6,844 nucleotides of DNA, taken from NCBI GenBank assembly GCA_030655795.1, contig JAUSPJ010000246.1, positions 1 to 6,844 on the forward strand, written 5' to 3'. How positions within the stretch are numbered: position 1 is the stretch's first letter; each line of letters begins with the position of its first letter. The translations under genes and the position numbers were made by a program. The notes under the pieces were generated by a model, which saw nothing but the letters and a program-made list of their open reading frames with translations, made no database searches and had not been told where the DNA came from. Source of the stretch: Fidelibacterota bacterium (GTDB lineage: Bacteria > Fidelibacterota > UBA2242). Below are positions 1-6,004 of this stretch, piece by piece.

Positions 1-1338
1 GCGAAGAATAAAGTCGAAAATGATCCGAATATTCTGGCCCTGCTGGAAGCGGAAACTCCGGTGGTATCAGTATTTGGTAAAACCTGGGTATTTCACGTGG
101 AGAAGGCTTTGCGGGTTACCAAACAGCAGAACATGGACATGATCCGGGAAAGTGTCGCTTTTCTGAAAGCGAATGGCAAGGAAGTCATCTTTGATGCCGA
201 GCATTTCTTTGATGGATATAAAGATGATCCTGAATATGCTCTGGAGGCATTGAAAGTGGCTGAGAAGGCCGGCGCTGATGTGCTGGTTCTCTGCGACACC
301 AATGGCGGTTCACTGACCAATGAGCTTGCGGAGATTGTTCGGGAAGTTTATCGGAATGTGTCTGCTCCATTGGGGATTCATGCCCATAACGATTCCGGCC
401 TGGCAGCTGCAAATAGCCTGGTGGCCGTTCAAAACGGTTGCGTACATGTGCAGGGAACCATCAACGGTTATGGTGAACGAAGCGGAAATGCAAACCTCTG
501 TACGGTTATTCCGAATCTGCAGTTGAAAGCCGGATATACGTGTATCCCCTCAGAAAATATGGCCAAAATCACGGCGCTTTCGCATTATGTCAGTGAAATT
601 GCCAACCTGGTTCATCCCAACAATATGCCCTTTGTCGGGAAGAGCGCTTTCGCCCATAAAGGCGGTATCCATGTCAGTGCCGTGATGCGGGATTCCGCCA
701 GTTATGAACATATCAAACCTGAAACAGTAGGAAACAAACGCCGGGTACTGGTTTCTGATCTGTCCGGGAAAAGCAATATTGTTTTCAAGGCTGATGAACT
801 GGGCGTTGATCTCGAGTCCGATAAAGATAAGATACCGGAGATTGTGCAGCAGTTAAAACAGCTGGAACATGAAGGCTACGAGTTTGAAGCCGCAGAAGGA
901 TCGCTGGAACTGTTGATTAAAAAACTGAAAAATGAATATCGAAATTATTTTACTTTGCAGGGTTTTCGGATATTAATTGAGAAAAACGAGTCCGATGAAA
1001 TCCGCTCCGAGGCAACTGTCCGCATGATTGTCAATGACCAGGTAGAACATACGGCATCGGAAGGCGTTGGTCCGGTAAATGCTCTGGATAATGCGCTGCG
1101 CAAAGCGCTGACCAGTTTTTATCCGGAAATTGACGATATGCATCTTTCGGATTACAAGGTCCGGGTCATTAATGCCAAAGCTGCCACATCGGCCAGAGTC
1201 CGGGTCCTGATCGAGTCCAGTGATGCGAAAAAAACTTGGAATACAGTCGGCGTCTCGGAAAATATCATCGAAGCCAGCTGGCAGGCGTTGACCGACAGTA
1301 TTTCCTATTATTTAATGAAAAACCGTAACGGGAATTAA
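1..1338 (+). CDS. cimA: (R)-citramalate synthase, 5' end cut off by window
   Basis: The frame is open from base 1 to the TAA at 1336-1338, giving 445 visible residues. The family is usually about 530 long, so roughly 85-90 N-terminal residues lie upstream, including the DTTLRDG motif that carries a metal ligand and the catalytic Arg. The enzyme condenses pyruvate with acetyl-CoA to (R)-citramalate, the first step of a threonine-independent route to isoleucine. Visible residues: the CimA-type FDAEHFFDGYK stretch (about 64-74), CDTNGG (98-103), the metal-binding HAHND (127-131) and SGNANL (161-166). These form the rest of the DRE-TIM barrel. A linker (about 215-310) leads to a C-terminal LeuA-type regulatory domain (about 320-440). 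The FDAEHFFDGY signature separates it from LeuA, NifV and homocitrate synthase. A GTG at 61 is not the real start, because conserved sequence continues upstream of it. It is followed 15 bases later by leuA. Feedback control by isoleucine is inferred from the family, not seen. Confidence 0.95.
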   Translation, partial: AKNKVENDPNILALLEAETPVVSVFGKTWVFHVEKALRVTKQQNMDMIRESVAFLKANGKEVIFDAEHFFDGYKDDPEYALEALKVAEKAGADVLVLCDTNGGSLTNELAEIVREVYRNVSAPLGIHAHNDSGLAAANSLVAVQNGCVHVQGTINGYGERSGNANLCTVIPNLQLKAGYTCIPSENMAKITALSHYVSEIANLVHPNNMPFVGKSAFAHKGGIHVSAVMRDSASYEHIKPETVGNKRRVLVSDLSGKSNIVFKADELGVDLESDKDKIPEIVQQLKQLEHEGYEFEAAEGSLELLIKKLKNEYRNYFTLQGFRILIEKNESDEIRSEATVRMIVNDQVEHTASEGVGPVNALDNALRKALTSFYPEIDDMHLSDYKVRVINAKAATSARVRVLIESSDAKKTWNTVGVSENIIEASWQALTDSISYYLMKNRNGN

Positions 1339-1353
1339 GACTGAGGAGTAAGT

Positions 1354-2898
1354 ATGGAAAAGCGAAACAGTATTATTTTTGATACCACCCTGCGGGACGG
1401 TGAACAGAGTCCCGGCGCTTCATTGACCGTGAATGAAAAACTGGTCGTTGCTCATCAGCTAGCCCGTTTGGGAGTGGATGTAATTGAGGCCGGATTTCCG
1501 ATTGCTTCCGAGGGTGATTTTGAGGCGGTAAAACTGGTGGCCCAGAATGTCAAGGGCCCGACAATTTGTGGTTTAGCACGGGCGAATGATGCGGATATCG
1601 ATCGCTGCTGGGAAGCCGTGAAATATTCAGATAAACCGCGCATTCACACCTTTATCGCCACATCCAAAGTCCACCGCGAGAAGAAATTGCAGAAAAGCAA
1701 AGAGGAGATCATCGAACTGGCGGTCAAAGCGGTGAAACGTGCCAAAAGCTATTGCGATGATGTGGAGTTTTCACCGGAAGATGCGGCCCGGACCAGCCTG
1801 GATTATTTGTGTGATGTTGTCAAAGCAGCAATTAATGCCGGGGCAACGACGATCAATATTCCCGATACGGTCGGATATTCCGAACCCAAGGAATTCGGCG
1901 ACCGGATTCGCTATCTTTTTGAGAAAGTACCGGAAGCCAAAGACGTGGTAATCAGTGTGCATTGTCATAATGATCTGGGCAATGCGGTGGCCAATTCGTT
2001 GGCGGCGGTTGAGGCCGGGGCGACACAGGTGGAAGGCTGCATCAATGGTATTGGCGAGCGGGCCGGGAATGCGTCTCTGGAAGAGATTGTGATGAACCTG
2101 GTGACCCGTCAGGATTATTTTAATGTGAATGTGAATGTGAACACCCGGGAGATTTACCGGACCAGCCGGCTGGTCTCCAATCTGACCGGAATTGACATTC
2201 AGCGAAACAAGGCGATTGTCGGCGATAATGCCTTTGCCCATGAGGCCGGCATACACCAGCACGGTATCTTACAAAGCAAACAGACCTACGAAATTATGAC
2301 GCCGGAGGAGGTTGGCTGGACCGGCGAAAACCTGGTCATCGGTAAACATTCCGGAAAACATGCGGTGTTAGCGCTTCTGGAAGAAGAGGGTTTTCAGTTA
2401 GATAAAGAGACAATAACTCAGGTCACCGAACGGGTAAAGGAATTGGCGGACAAGGAAAAATCCGTCGAACGCGATGACGTGATTGCGATTGCCCGGGACA
2501 TTACCCATCAGTTGTCGGATGAGGAGCAGTTTGTCAAACTGATGGAATTTTCGGTTGTTACCGGGTCCAATATGACGCCGACAGCATCGGTAAAATTGCG
2601 GGTTGATGGTGAAATGAAAATCGCCGCCGGGATCGGTGACGGTCCGGTCGATGCAGTCAGTAATGCGATCTGGCAAATGGTTGATCCGTCATTGAAATTA
2701 CAGGATTATCACCTGAAAGCAATCACCGGCGGGACCGACGCTCTGGCCGACGTATCCATTAAACTGTCCGACGAAAATTACAATCTGTTTGTCGCCCGGG
2801 CGGTGGATGAAGATGTCATCCGCGCCAGCGTTAAGGCGATTATCAAAGGAATTAACAAAGCGCTGAACTATAGAGAGAAAATTCAGACTCAGGGATAA
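1354..2898 (+). CDS. leuA: 2-isopropylmalate synthase
   Basis: This is a full-length 514-residue bacterial-type LeuA, which condenses 2-oxoisovalerate with acetyl-CoA to 2-isopropylmalate, the committed step of leucine synthesis in the cytoplasm. The N-terminal TIM barrel (about 5-275) carries DTTLRDGEQSPG (10-21), with Asp10 as metal ligand and Arg14 catalytic. It also carries HCHND (203-207), with His203 and His205 as ligands, and GERAGNA (234-240) with Asn239 as ligand. The linker holds AFAHEAGIHQHG (293-304) and GKHSGKHA (330-337). The C-terminal regulatory domain (about 390-510) has the GDGPVDA loop (428-434), which in the family binds leucine for feedback inhibition. The ATG follows GAGGAG (1343-1348) by 5 bases. 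The gene lies 15 bases after cimA and 11 before leuC. A small NVNVNVN run at 257-263 is the only oddity. Identification is secure by motif order and length. Confidence 0.97.
   Translation: MEKRNSIIFDTTLRDGEQSPGASLTVNEKLVVAHQLARLGVDVIEAGFPIASEGDFEAVKLVAQNVKGPTICGLARANDADIDRCWEAVKYSDKPRIHTFIATSKVHREKKLQKSKEEIIELAVKAVKRAKSYCDDVEFSPEDAARTSLDYLCDVVKAAINAGATTINIPDTVGYSEPKEFGDRIRYLFEKVPEAKDVVISVHCHNDLGNAVANSLAAVEAGATQVEGCINGIGERAGNASLEEIVMNLVTRQDYFNVNVNVNTREIYRTSRLVSNLTGIDIQRNKAIVGDNAFAHEAGIHQHGILQSKQTYEIMTPEEVGWTGENLVIGKHSGKHAVLALLEEEGFQLDKETITQVTERVKELADKEKSVERDDVIAIARDITHQLSDEEQFVKLMEFSVVTGSNMTPTASVKLRVDGEMKIAAGIGDGPVDAVSNAIWQMVDPSLKLQDYHLKAITGGTDALADVSIKLSDENYNLFVARAVDEDVIRASVKAIIKGINKALNYREKIQTQG
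2122..2139 (+). repeat. three tandem AATGTG hexamers inside leuA
   Basis: The hexamer AATGTG occurs three times in perfect tandem and is followed by AAC, encoding alternating Asn-Val at residues 257-262 plus Asn263. It lies in frame, at the end of the catalytic barrel just before the conserved REIYRTSRLVSNLTGI segment. Loss or gain of one unit would keep the frame and change two residues. It is short and may be chance. Confidence 0.6.
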
Positions 2899-2903
2899 AG
2901 GAG
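2897..2903 (+). promoter_or_regulatory. ribosome binding site that fixes the TTG start of leuC
   Basis: AAAGGAG overlaps the last two bases of the leuA TAA stop and sits 6 bases before the TTG at 2910. No ATG or GTG at suitable spacing could replace it. The protein read from this TTG begins with the usual LeuC N-terminus (TITEKILAAHSG), so the site decides the start. Confidence 0.85.
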
Positions 2904-2909
2904 TAAACT

Positions 2910-4172
2910 TTGGGAAGTACGATTACGGAAAAAATACTGGCGGCCCACAGTGGTCGTGACAATGTCAAACCCGGCGAATTGATCAACGCCGAAATCGATG
3001 TGATTATGTGTCACGATGTGACCACCACGCCGGCTATTGATATGCTGGCGGAGAAAGGATTGAGCAAGGTTGCCTATCCCGAGCGGGTGGTGGTTATGCC
3101 CGATCATTTTGTACCGAATAAAGATATTCAATCGGCGGAGATGGTGGCGAAAATCCGGCGTTGGGCCAAAGAGCAGGGCATCGAACAGTTTTATGAATTG
3201 GGTCGTCATGGCGTTTGTCATGCGCTGCTGCCGGAACAGGGACATGTCCGTCCCGGAAAGACTATTATTTGCGGCGACAGCCATACTTCGACGCATGGTG
3301 CTTTGGGGGCATTTTCGACCGGCGTCGGCAGCACCGATCTGGCGGCCACATTAGTTACCGGTGAACTTTGGTTTAAAGTTCCGGAAACCATTTTGTTTCG
3401 CCTGAGTGGAAAACTCGGAAAAGGTGTTTACTCCAAGGATGTGATTCTTGAGATTATCCGGCGGATAGGAGTTGACGGCGCACTATATAAAACCATGGAA
3501 TTCACCGGTGAGCTGATTGACGATCTGTCTGTCGAAGCCCGGATGACCGTTTGTAATATGGCCATCGAGGCTGGTGGAAAGTCAGGAATCATTAATCCCG
3601 ATCAAAAAACGATCGACTATGTCAAGGCTCGCACAGATGAACCCTTTGAACTCTTCACCAGCGACCCGGATGCGGAGTACAGTCAGGTAATTGACATCGA
3701 TGTTTCCGATCTCGAGCCGATTGTGGCGTTTCCTCATTTGCCAAGTAATGGCAAACCGGTTTCACAGGTTGGCGAAATTCTGATAGATCAGGCCTATCTG
3801 GGCAGCTGCACCAACGGGCGAATTGAGGATTTGCGGGTTGCGGCAGAAATTATGAAAAATAAAAAAGTGGCGAATAATACCCGGATGATTGTTGTACCCG
3901 CTACCACGGACATCTGGAAACGGGCCAATAAAGAGGGACTGCTGGATATCTTTATGGATGCCGGGGCGACGGTGTCGTCCCCGACCTGCGGCGCCTGTCT
4001 CGGCGGGCACATGGGCATCCTGGCTGCCGGCGAACGCTGTATCAGCTCCACGAACCGCAACTTTGTCGGTCGCATGGGCAGCCCGAAATCGGAAGTTTTT
4101 CTCAGTAGCCCGGCGACGGTCGCCGCTTCGGCCATTGCGGGAAAAATCGCCGATCCACGCAAATATCTATAG
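2910..4172 (+). CDS. leuC: 3-isopropylmalate dehydratase, large subunit
   Basis: This 420-residue aconitase-family subunit matches the shorter LeuC type found in many anaerobes, thermophiles and archaea rather than the roughly 465-residue enteric type. With LeuD it isomerises 2-isopropylmalate to 3-isopropylmalate through a dehydrated intermediate. Visible signatures are GDSHTSTHGALGAFSTGVG (122-140) and the [4Fe-4S] ligands Cys300 (GSCTNGR), Cys360 and Cys363 (PTCGAC). A further conserved segment is NRNFVGRMG (382-390), and the protein ends in a typical ADPRKYL. The start is TTG, supported by AAAGGAG 6 bases upstream and by N-terminal family similarity; the next in-frame Met (33) would remove conserved sequence. 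The stop codon TAG overlaps the AGGAG that serves leuD. Because cimA is in the same operon, this subunit probably also acts on citramalate, as LeuC does in known citramalate pathways. The oxygen-sensitive cluster is a family property. Confidence 0.96.
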   Translation: MGSTITEKILAAHSGRDNVKPGELINAEIDVIMCHDVTTTPAIDMLAEKGLSKVAYPERVVVMPDHFVPNKDIQSAEMVAKIRRWAKEQGIEQFYELGRHGVCHALLPEQGHVRPGKTIICGDSHTSTHGALGAFSTGVGSTDLAATLVTGELWFKVPETILFRLSGKLGKGVYSKDVILEIIRRIGVDGALYKTMEFTGELIDDLSVEARMTVCNMAIEAGGKSGIINPDQKTIDYVKARTDEPFELFTSDPDAEYSQVIDIDVSDLEPIVAFPHLPSNGKPVSQVGEILIDQAYLGSCTNGRIEDLRVAAEIMKNKKVANNTRMIVVPATTDIWKRANKEGLLDIFMDAGATVSSPTCGACLGGHMGILAAGERCISSTNRNFVGRMGSPKSEVFLSSPATVAASAIAGKIADPRKYL

Positions 4173-4180
4173 GAGACATC

Positions 4181-4669
4181 ATGACAGGAAAAGCACATTG
4201 TTATAAACGTGATCACATTAATACCGACGAAATTATTCCGGCCCGCTACCTTAATATGGACAAAGAGGCCGATCTGGCAAAACACGCCATGGAGGATATT
4301 GATGTCGATTTTTTAAATAAAGTCAAAGATGGTGATATTATTGTTGCCGGGGAAGATTTCGGCTGTGGCAGTTCCCGGGAACATGCGGTCTGGGCCTTGC
4401 GGGGCGCCGGAATCCGGGCGATAGTTGCCGATACTTTCGCCAGAATATTTTACCGCAACTGCATTAACAACGGATTTTTAGCAATTGAATGCAAACAGAT
4501 TAGTGAAAAAGTCGACTCCGGCGATGAACTGACCATTGACATTGAAAATGGAATAATTATAAACAGCAGCAAAAATGAACAGTACAAATTTCTGGCAATA
4601 CCGGGGTTTGCCCGGGAAATCATCGATGCCGGCGGCTTGTTGAATCATATCGCAGGAAAGGTAAAATAG
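4181..4669 (+). CDS. leuD: 3-isopropylmalate dehydratase, small subunit
   Basis: The 162-residue swivel-domain subunit completes the LeuCD isomerase. Its length fits the short LeuD type that pairs with a roughly 420-residue LeuC, not the roughly 200-residue enteric form. Visible motifs are NTDEIIPARYL (14-24), GCGSSREHA (61-69), which contributes to the active site, and YRNCINNG (91-98). The substrate-recognition loop after PAR reads YLNM (23-26). In related archaeal enzymes this position helps set the choice between isopropylmalate and longer homoaconitate-type substrates; here it does not give a firm prediction. The ATG follows AGGAG (4171-4175) by 5 bases, and that site overlaps the leuC stop, so leuC and leuD are probably translationally coupled, suiting a 1:1 complex. 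leuB begins 2 bases after the leuD stop. Homoaconitase small subunit is an alternative by sequence alone, but the neighbours argue for LeuD. Confidence 0.95.
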   Translation: MTGKAHCYKRDHINTDEIIPARYLNMDKEADLAKHAMEDIDVDFLNKVKDGDIIVAGEDFGCGSSREHAVWALRGAGIRAIVADTFARIFYRNCINNGFLAIECKQISEKVDSGDELTIDIENGIIINSSKNEQYKFLAIPGFAREIIDAGGLLNHIAGKVK

Positions 4670-4671
4670 AA

Positions 4672-5769
4672 ATGGATGTCAAAAAAATAGCGGTTCTGCC
4701 GGGGGACGGAATCGGACCGGAAGTCATGCAGGAGGCGTTGAAAGTTTTGGACGCCGTACAATCAAAATTTAATGTGAAATTTGAATATAAACATGCGCTG
4801 GTCGGGGGCGCCGCCTGGGACGATTATCAAACCCATTTGCCTGAAGACACTTTGAAAATCTGCCGGGAATCCGATGCAATTCTCTTTGGTTCTGTCGGTG
4901 GCCCCGTGCGGGAGCAGGATACCGATAAATGGCGCGGTGTGGAAGTCAACTCGCTGCTGGGATTACGGAAAGCGTTTGGACTATACGCGAATCTGCGTCC
5001 GGCAAAATTGTATTCCTCACTGGCCTTTGCGTCACCATTACGAAGCGATATCAGTGAAAAGGGCTTTGATATTTGGGTCGTGCGCGAGCTGACCGGTGGG
5101 ATTTACTTCGGCAAACCAAAAGGCCGGACCGGCGACGGCGAAACGGAAGCCGCCTTCGATACAATGATTTATTCAAGAGCGGAAATCAAACGCATTGCCC
5201 GGGTCGCCTTCGAAGCTGCCCGTAAAAGGCGGGGAAAAGTAACATCCATAGACAAAGCCAATGTTTTGACGACAATGGTATTCTGGCGGCAGGTGGTTGA
5301 GGAAATTGCCAAAGAGTATCCCGATGTGGAGTACGAACCTATGTACGTGGATAATGCGGCCATGCAACTGACCAAAAATCCGCAGCAGTTCGATGTGATG
5401 CTGTGTGGAAATATGTTCGGGGATATTTTGTCCGATGAGGCTGCGGCGCTGACCGGCAGCCTCGGGATGCTGCCCAGCGCCAGCATTGCGGACGGCAGTT
5501 TTGGGATGTATGAGCCCGGCGGCGGATCGGCGCCGGATATCGCCGGTCAGGGTGTCGCTAATCCCATTGCGCAAATTCTCAGCGCTGCGATGATGCTGCG
5601 TTATTCATTCGATATGGTTGAGGCCGCCGAAGTCATTGAAACAGCCGTCGAAAGGGTGTTGAATGATGGCTATCGCACCGGCGATATCTGGCAGGAGGGT
5701 GGCAAAAATACCGGCACATCTGAAATGGGCGACCGGATCGTAGAGAAAATAGAGTCAAAGAATTCATAG
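4672..5769 (+). CDS. leuB: 3-isopropylmalate dehydrogenase
   Basis: The 365-residue protein is an NAD-dependent beta-decarboxylating dehydrogenase that converts 3-isopropylmalate to 2-oxoisocaproate, and probably also erythro-beta-methylmalate to 2-oxobutyrate for the CimA route. Motifs in order: GDGIGPE (11-17), Arg99 and Arg109 (substrate binding), RELTGGIYFG (138-147) with Arg138 and catalytic Tyr145, and SIDKANV (192-198) with catalytic Lys195. Metal ligands are Asp227, Asp251 and Asp255 in DN and GDILSDE. The nucleotide segment is GGGSAPDIAG (283-292). These positions match E. coli LeuB numbering, and the glycine before GGSAPDIAG, where many LeuB have His, is also of the E. coli kind. 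The likely ribosome site is AGGAAAGG (4654-4661), inside the end of leuD and 10 bases before the ATG. It is the last gene of the leu cluster; 42 bases separate its stop from the his -35 box. Confidence 0.97.
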   Translation: MDVKKIAVLPGDGIGPEVMQEALKVLDAVQSKFNVKFEYKHALVGGAAWDDYQTHLPEDTLKICRESDAILFGSVGGPVREQDTDKWRGVEVNSLLGLRKAFGLYANLRPAKLYSSLAFASPLRSDISEKGFDIWVVRELTGGIYFGKPKGRTGDGETEAAFDTMIYSRAEIKRIARVAFEAARKRRGKVTSIDKANVLTTMVFWRQVVEEIAKEYPDVEYEPMYVDNAAMQLTKNPQQFDVMLCGNMFGDILSDEAAALTGSLGMLPSASIADGSFGMYEPGGGSAPDIAGQGVANPIAQILSAAMMLRYSFDMVEAAEVIETAVERVLNDGYRTGDIWQEGGKNTGTSEMGDRIVEKIESKNS

Positions 5770-5795
5770 TATCTACGTTCTATTGAAATTTTTTT
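5761..5795 (+). terminator. possible weak terminator of the leu operon
   Basis: The last bases of leuB and those after it can form an A/T-rich hairpin: AATTCATAG (5761-5769) against CTATTGAAATT (5780-5790), with two single-base bulges and a 10-base loop. It runs into seven T residues at 5789-5795. The stem has only two G-C pairs and overlaps both the leuB stop and the T-run, so it would be inefficient. No stronger terminator is visible between leuB and the his promoter. Confidence 0.3.
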
Positions 5796-5811
5796 ATCCG
5801 GAACTTTTTAA

Positions 5812-5840
5812 TTGACAATATCGGAAAAAACCGCTATTTT
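5812..5840 (+). promoter_or_regulatory. sigma70-type promoter of the his operon
   Basis: A perfect -35 box TTGACA (5812-5817) is followed by a 17-base spacer and the -10 box TATTTT (5835-5840), which keeps the T, A and final T of TATAAT. Transcription would start near A5847. The A/T-rich stretch at about 5784-5811 upstream could act as an UP element. The promoter lies 42 bases past the leuB stop and 29 before the leader-peptide ATG, which fits initiation of an attenuated his transcript. No operator-like inverted repeat was recognised around it. Confidence 0.8.
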
Positions 5841-5868
5841 CCCGACAGTATCAATAATTGAGAAGCAA

Positions 5869-5931
5869 ATGACACTGAATACACATCATCTTCATCATCA
5901 TATTTCCCGGAGAGGAACTGGGATGAGATAG
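5869..5931 (+). CDS. hisL: his operon leader peptide
   Basis: This 20-codon ORF runs from ATG 5869 to TAG 5929-5931 and encodes MTLNTHHLHHHISRRGTGMR. Codons 6, 7, 9, 10 and 11 are His (all CAT), with one Leu (CTT) at codon 8, so five of six consecutive codons call for histidine. The peptide itself is not expected to have a function; its translation senses charged tRNA-His. The ribosome site is only moderate, GAGAAG at 5860-5865, 3 bases before the ATG. It lies just downstream of a promoter and upstream of a terminator and hisG, the expected position for hisL. Its length and early His run resemble the 16-residue E. coli HisL, which carries seven consecutive His. The chance of such a run arising at exactly this site is very small. 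Confidence 0.92.
   Translation: MTLNTHHLHHHISRRGTGMR
5905..5923 (+). promoter_or_regulatory. protector (anti-antiterminator) hairpin of the his leader
   Basis: TCCCGG (5905-5910) can pair with CTGGGA (5918-5923) as six pairs including one G-U, around a 7-base loop. It would sequester most of the antiterminator strand when the leader is not translated. A weaker outer pairing, ACACATC (5881-5887) with GATAGTGT (5927-5934, one bulged A), could extend it. The His codons lie just 5' of, or within, this structure, so a stalled ribosome would disturb it. Confidence 0.65.
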
Positions 5932-5966
5932 TGTGATTCTCAAAGAGTAGATTTTAGCCCGGTTCC
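5914..5966 (+). promoter_or_regulatory. his antiterminator pairing
   Basis: GGAACTGGG (5914-5922) can pair with CCCGGTTCC (5958-5966) over nine contiguous pairs, eight Watson-Crick and one G-U. The downstream strand contains the whole 5' arm of the terminator, so this helix and the terminator cannot coexist. The loop between the strands is 35 bases and holds the leader stop codon and a tiny CTC-AAA-GAG hairpin (5939-5947). Confidence 0.8.
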
Positions 5967-5987
5967 CCAAATAGAACCGGGTTTTTT
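5956..5987 (+). terminator. Rho-independent attenuator terminator upstream of hisG
   Basis: CCCGGTTC (5958-5965) pairs perfectly with GAACCGGG (5974-5981) around an 8-base loop, CCCAAATA. G5957-T5982 and A5956-T5983 can add two weaker pairs. Six T residues (5982-5987) follow the stem at once. It lies 25 bases after the leader stop and ends 17 bases before the hisG ATG, so it acts on his transcription rather than ending leu mRNA. Confidence 0.92.
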
Positions 5988-6004
5988 ATTATGAAAGGAA
6001 ACCC

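Larger units (their letters stand above)
5847..6004 (+). promoter_or_regulatory. histidine operon leader (ribosome-mediated attenuator)
   Basis: The untranslated leader of about 158 bases contains, in order, a His-rich leader ORF (5869-5931), a protector hairpin (5905-5923), an antiterminator strand (5914-5922) and an intrinsic terminator (5956-5987), then the hisG ribosome site. The antiterminator and terminator both need bases 5958-5965, so they exclude each other. With charged tRNA-His, a ribosome finishing at 5929-5931 would cover 5914-5922 and let the terminator form. When tRNA-His is uncharged, a ribosome stalled on the His codons would disturb the protector and free 5914-5922 to block termination. 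This switch logic is inferred from the established E. coli/Salmonella his system; the pairings are read directly from the sequence. Confidence 0.88.

Noticed and set aside
61..63. GTG at 61 as the cimA start
   Set aside because: The frame stays open to base 1 and the upstream residues continue family-like sequence; the true start and the catalytic N-terminus lie outside the window.
1771..2262. 163-codon open frame on the minus strand inside leuA
   Set aside because: It is antisense to a conserved leuA core, has no family resemblance, and is rich in His, Ile and Arg as expected from a shadow frame.
2889..3296. 135-codon minus-strand open frame at the start of leuC
   Set aside because: It is a shadow of the leuC N-terminal coding region with no independent support.
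3794..4285. 163-codon open frame on the minus strand across the leuC/leuD junction
   Set aside because: It covers the conserved LeuC cluster cysteines and the LeuD N-terminus on the other strand; no recognisable protein or ribosome site supports it.
5783..5811. Second promoter with TTGAAA at 5783-5788
   Set aside because: At a 17-base spacing the -10 position reads only TTTTAA-like sequence, much weaker than the TTGACA/TATTTT pair just downstream.
5847..6004. T-box riboswitch for tRNA-His
   Set aside because: The leader is short, has no specifier-loop stem and no AGGGTGGNACCGCG-like T-box sequence; the His-rich leader ORF explains it better.
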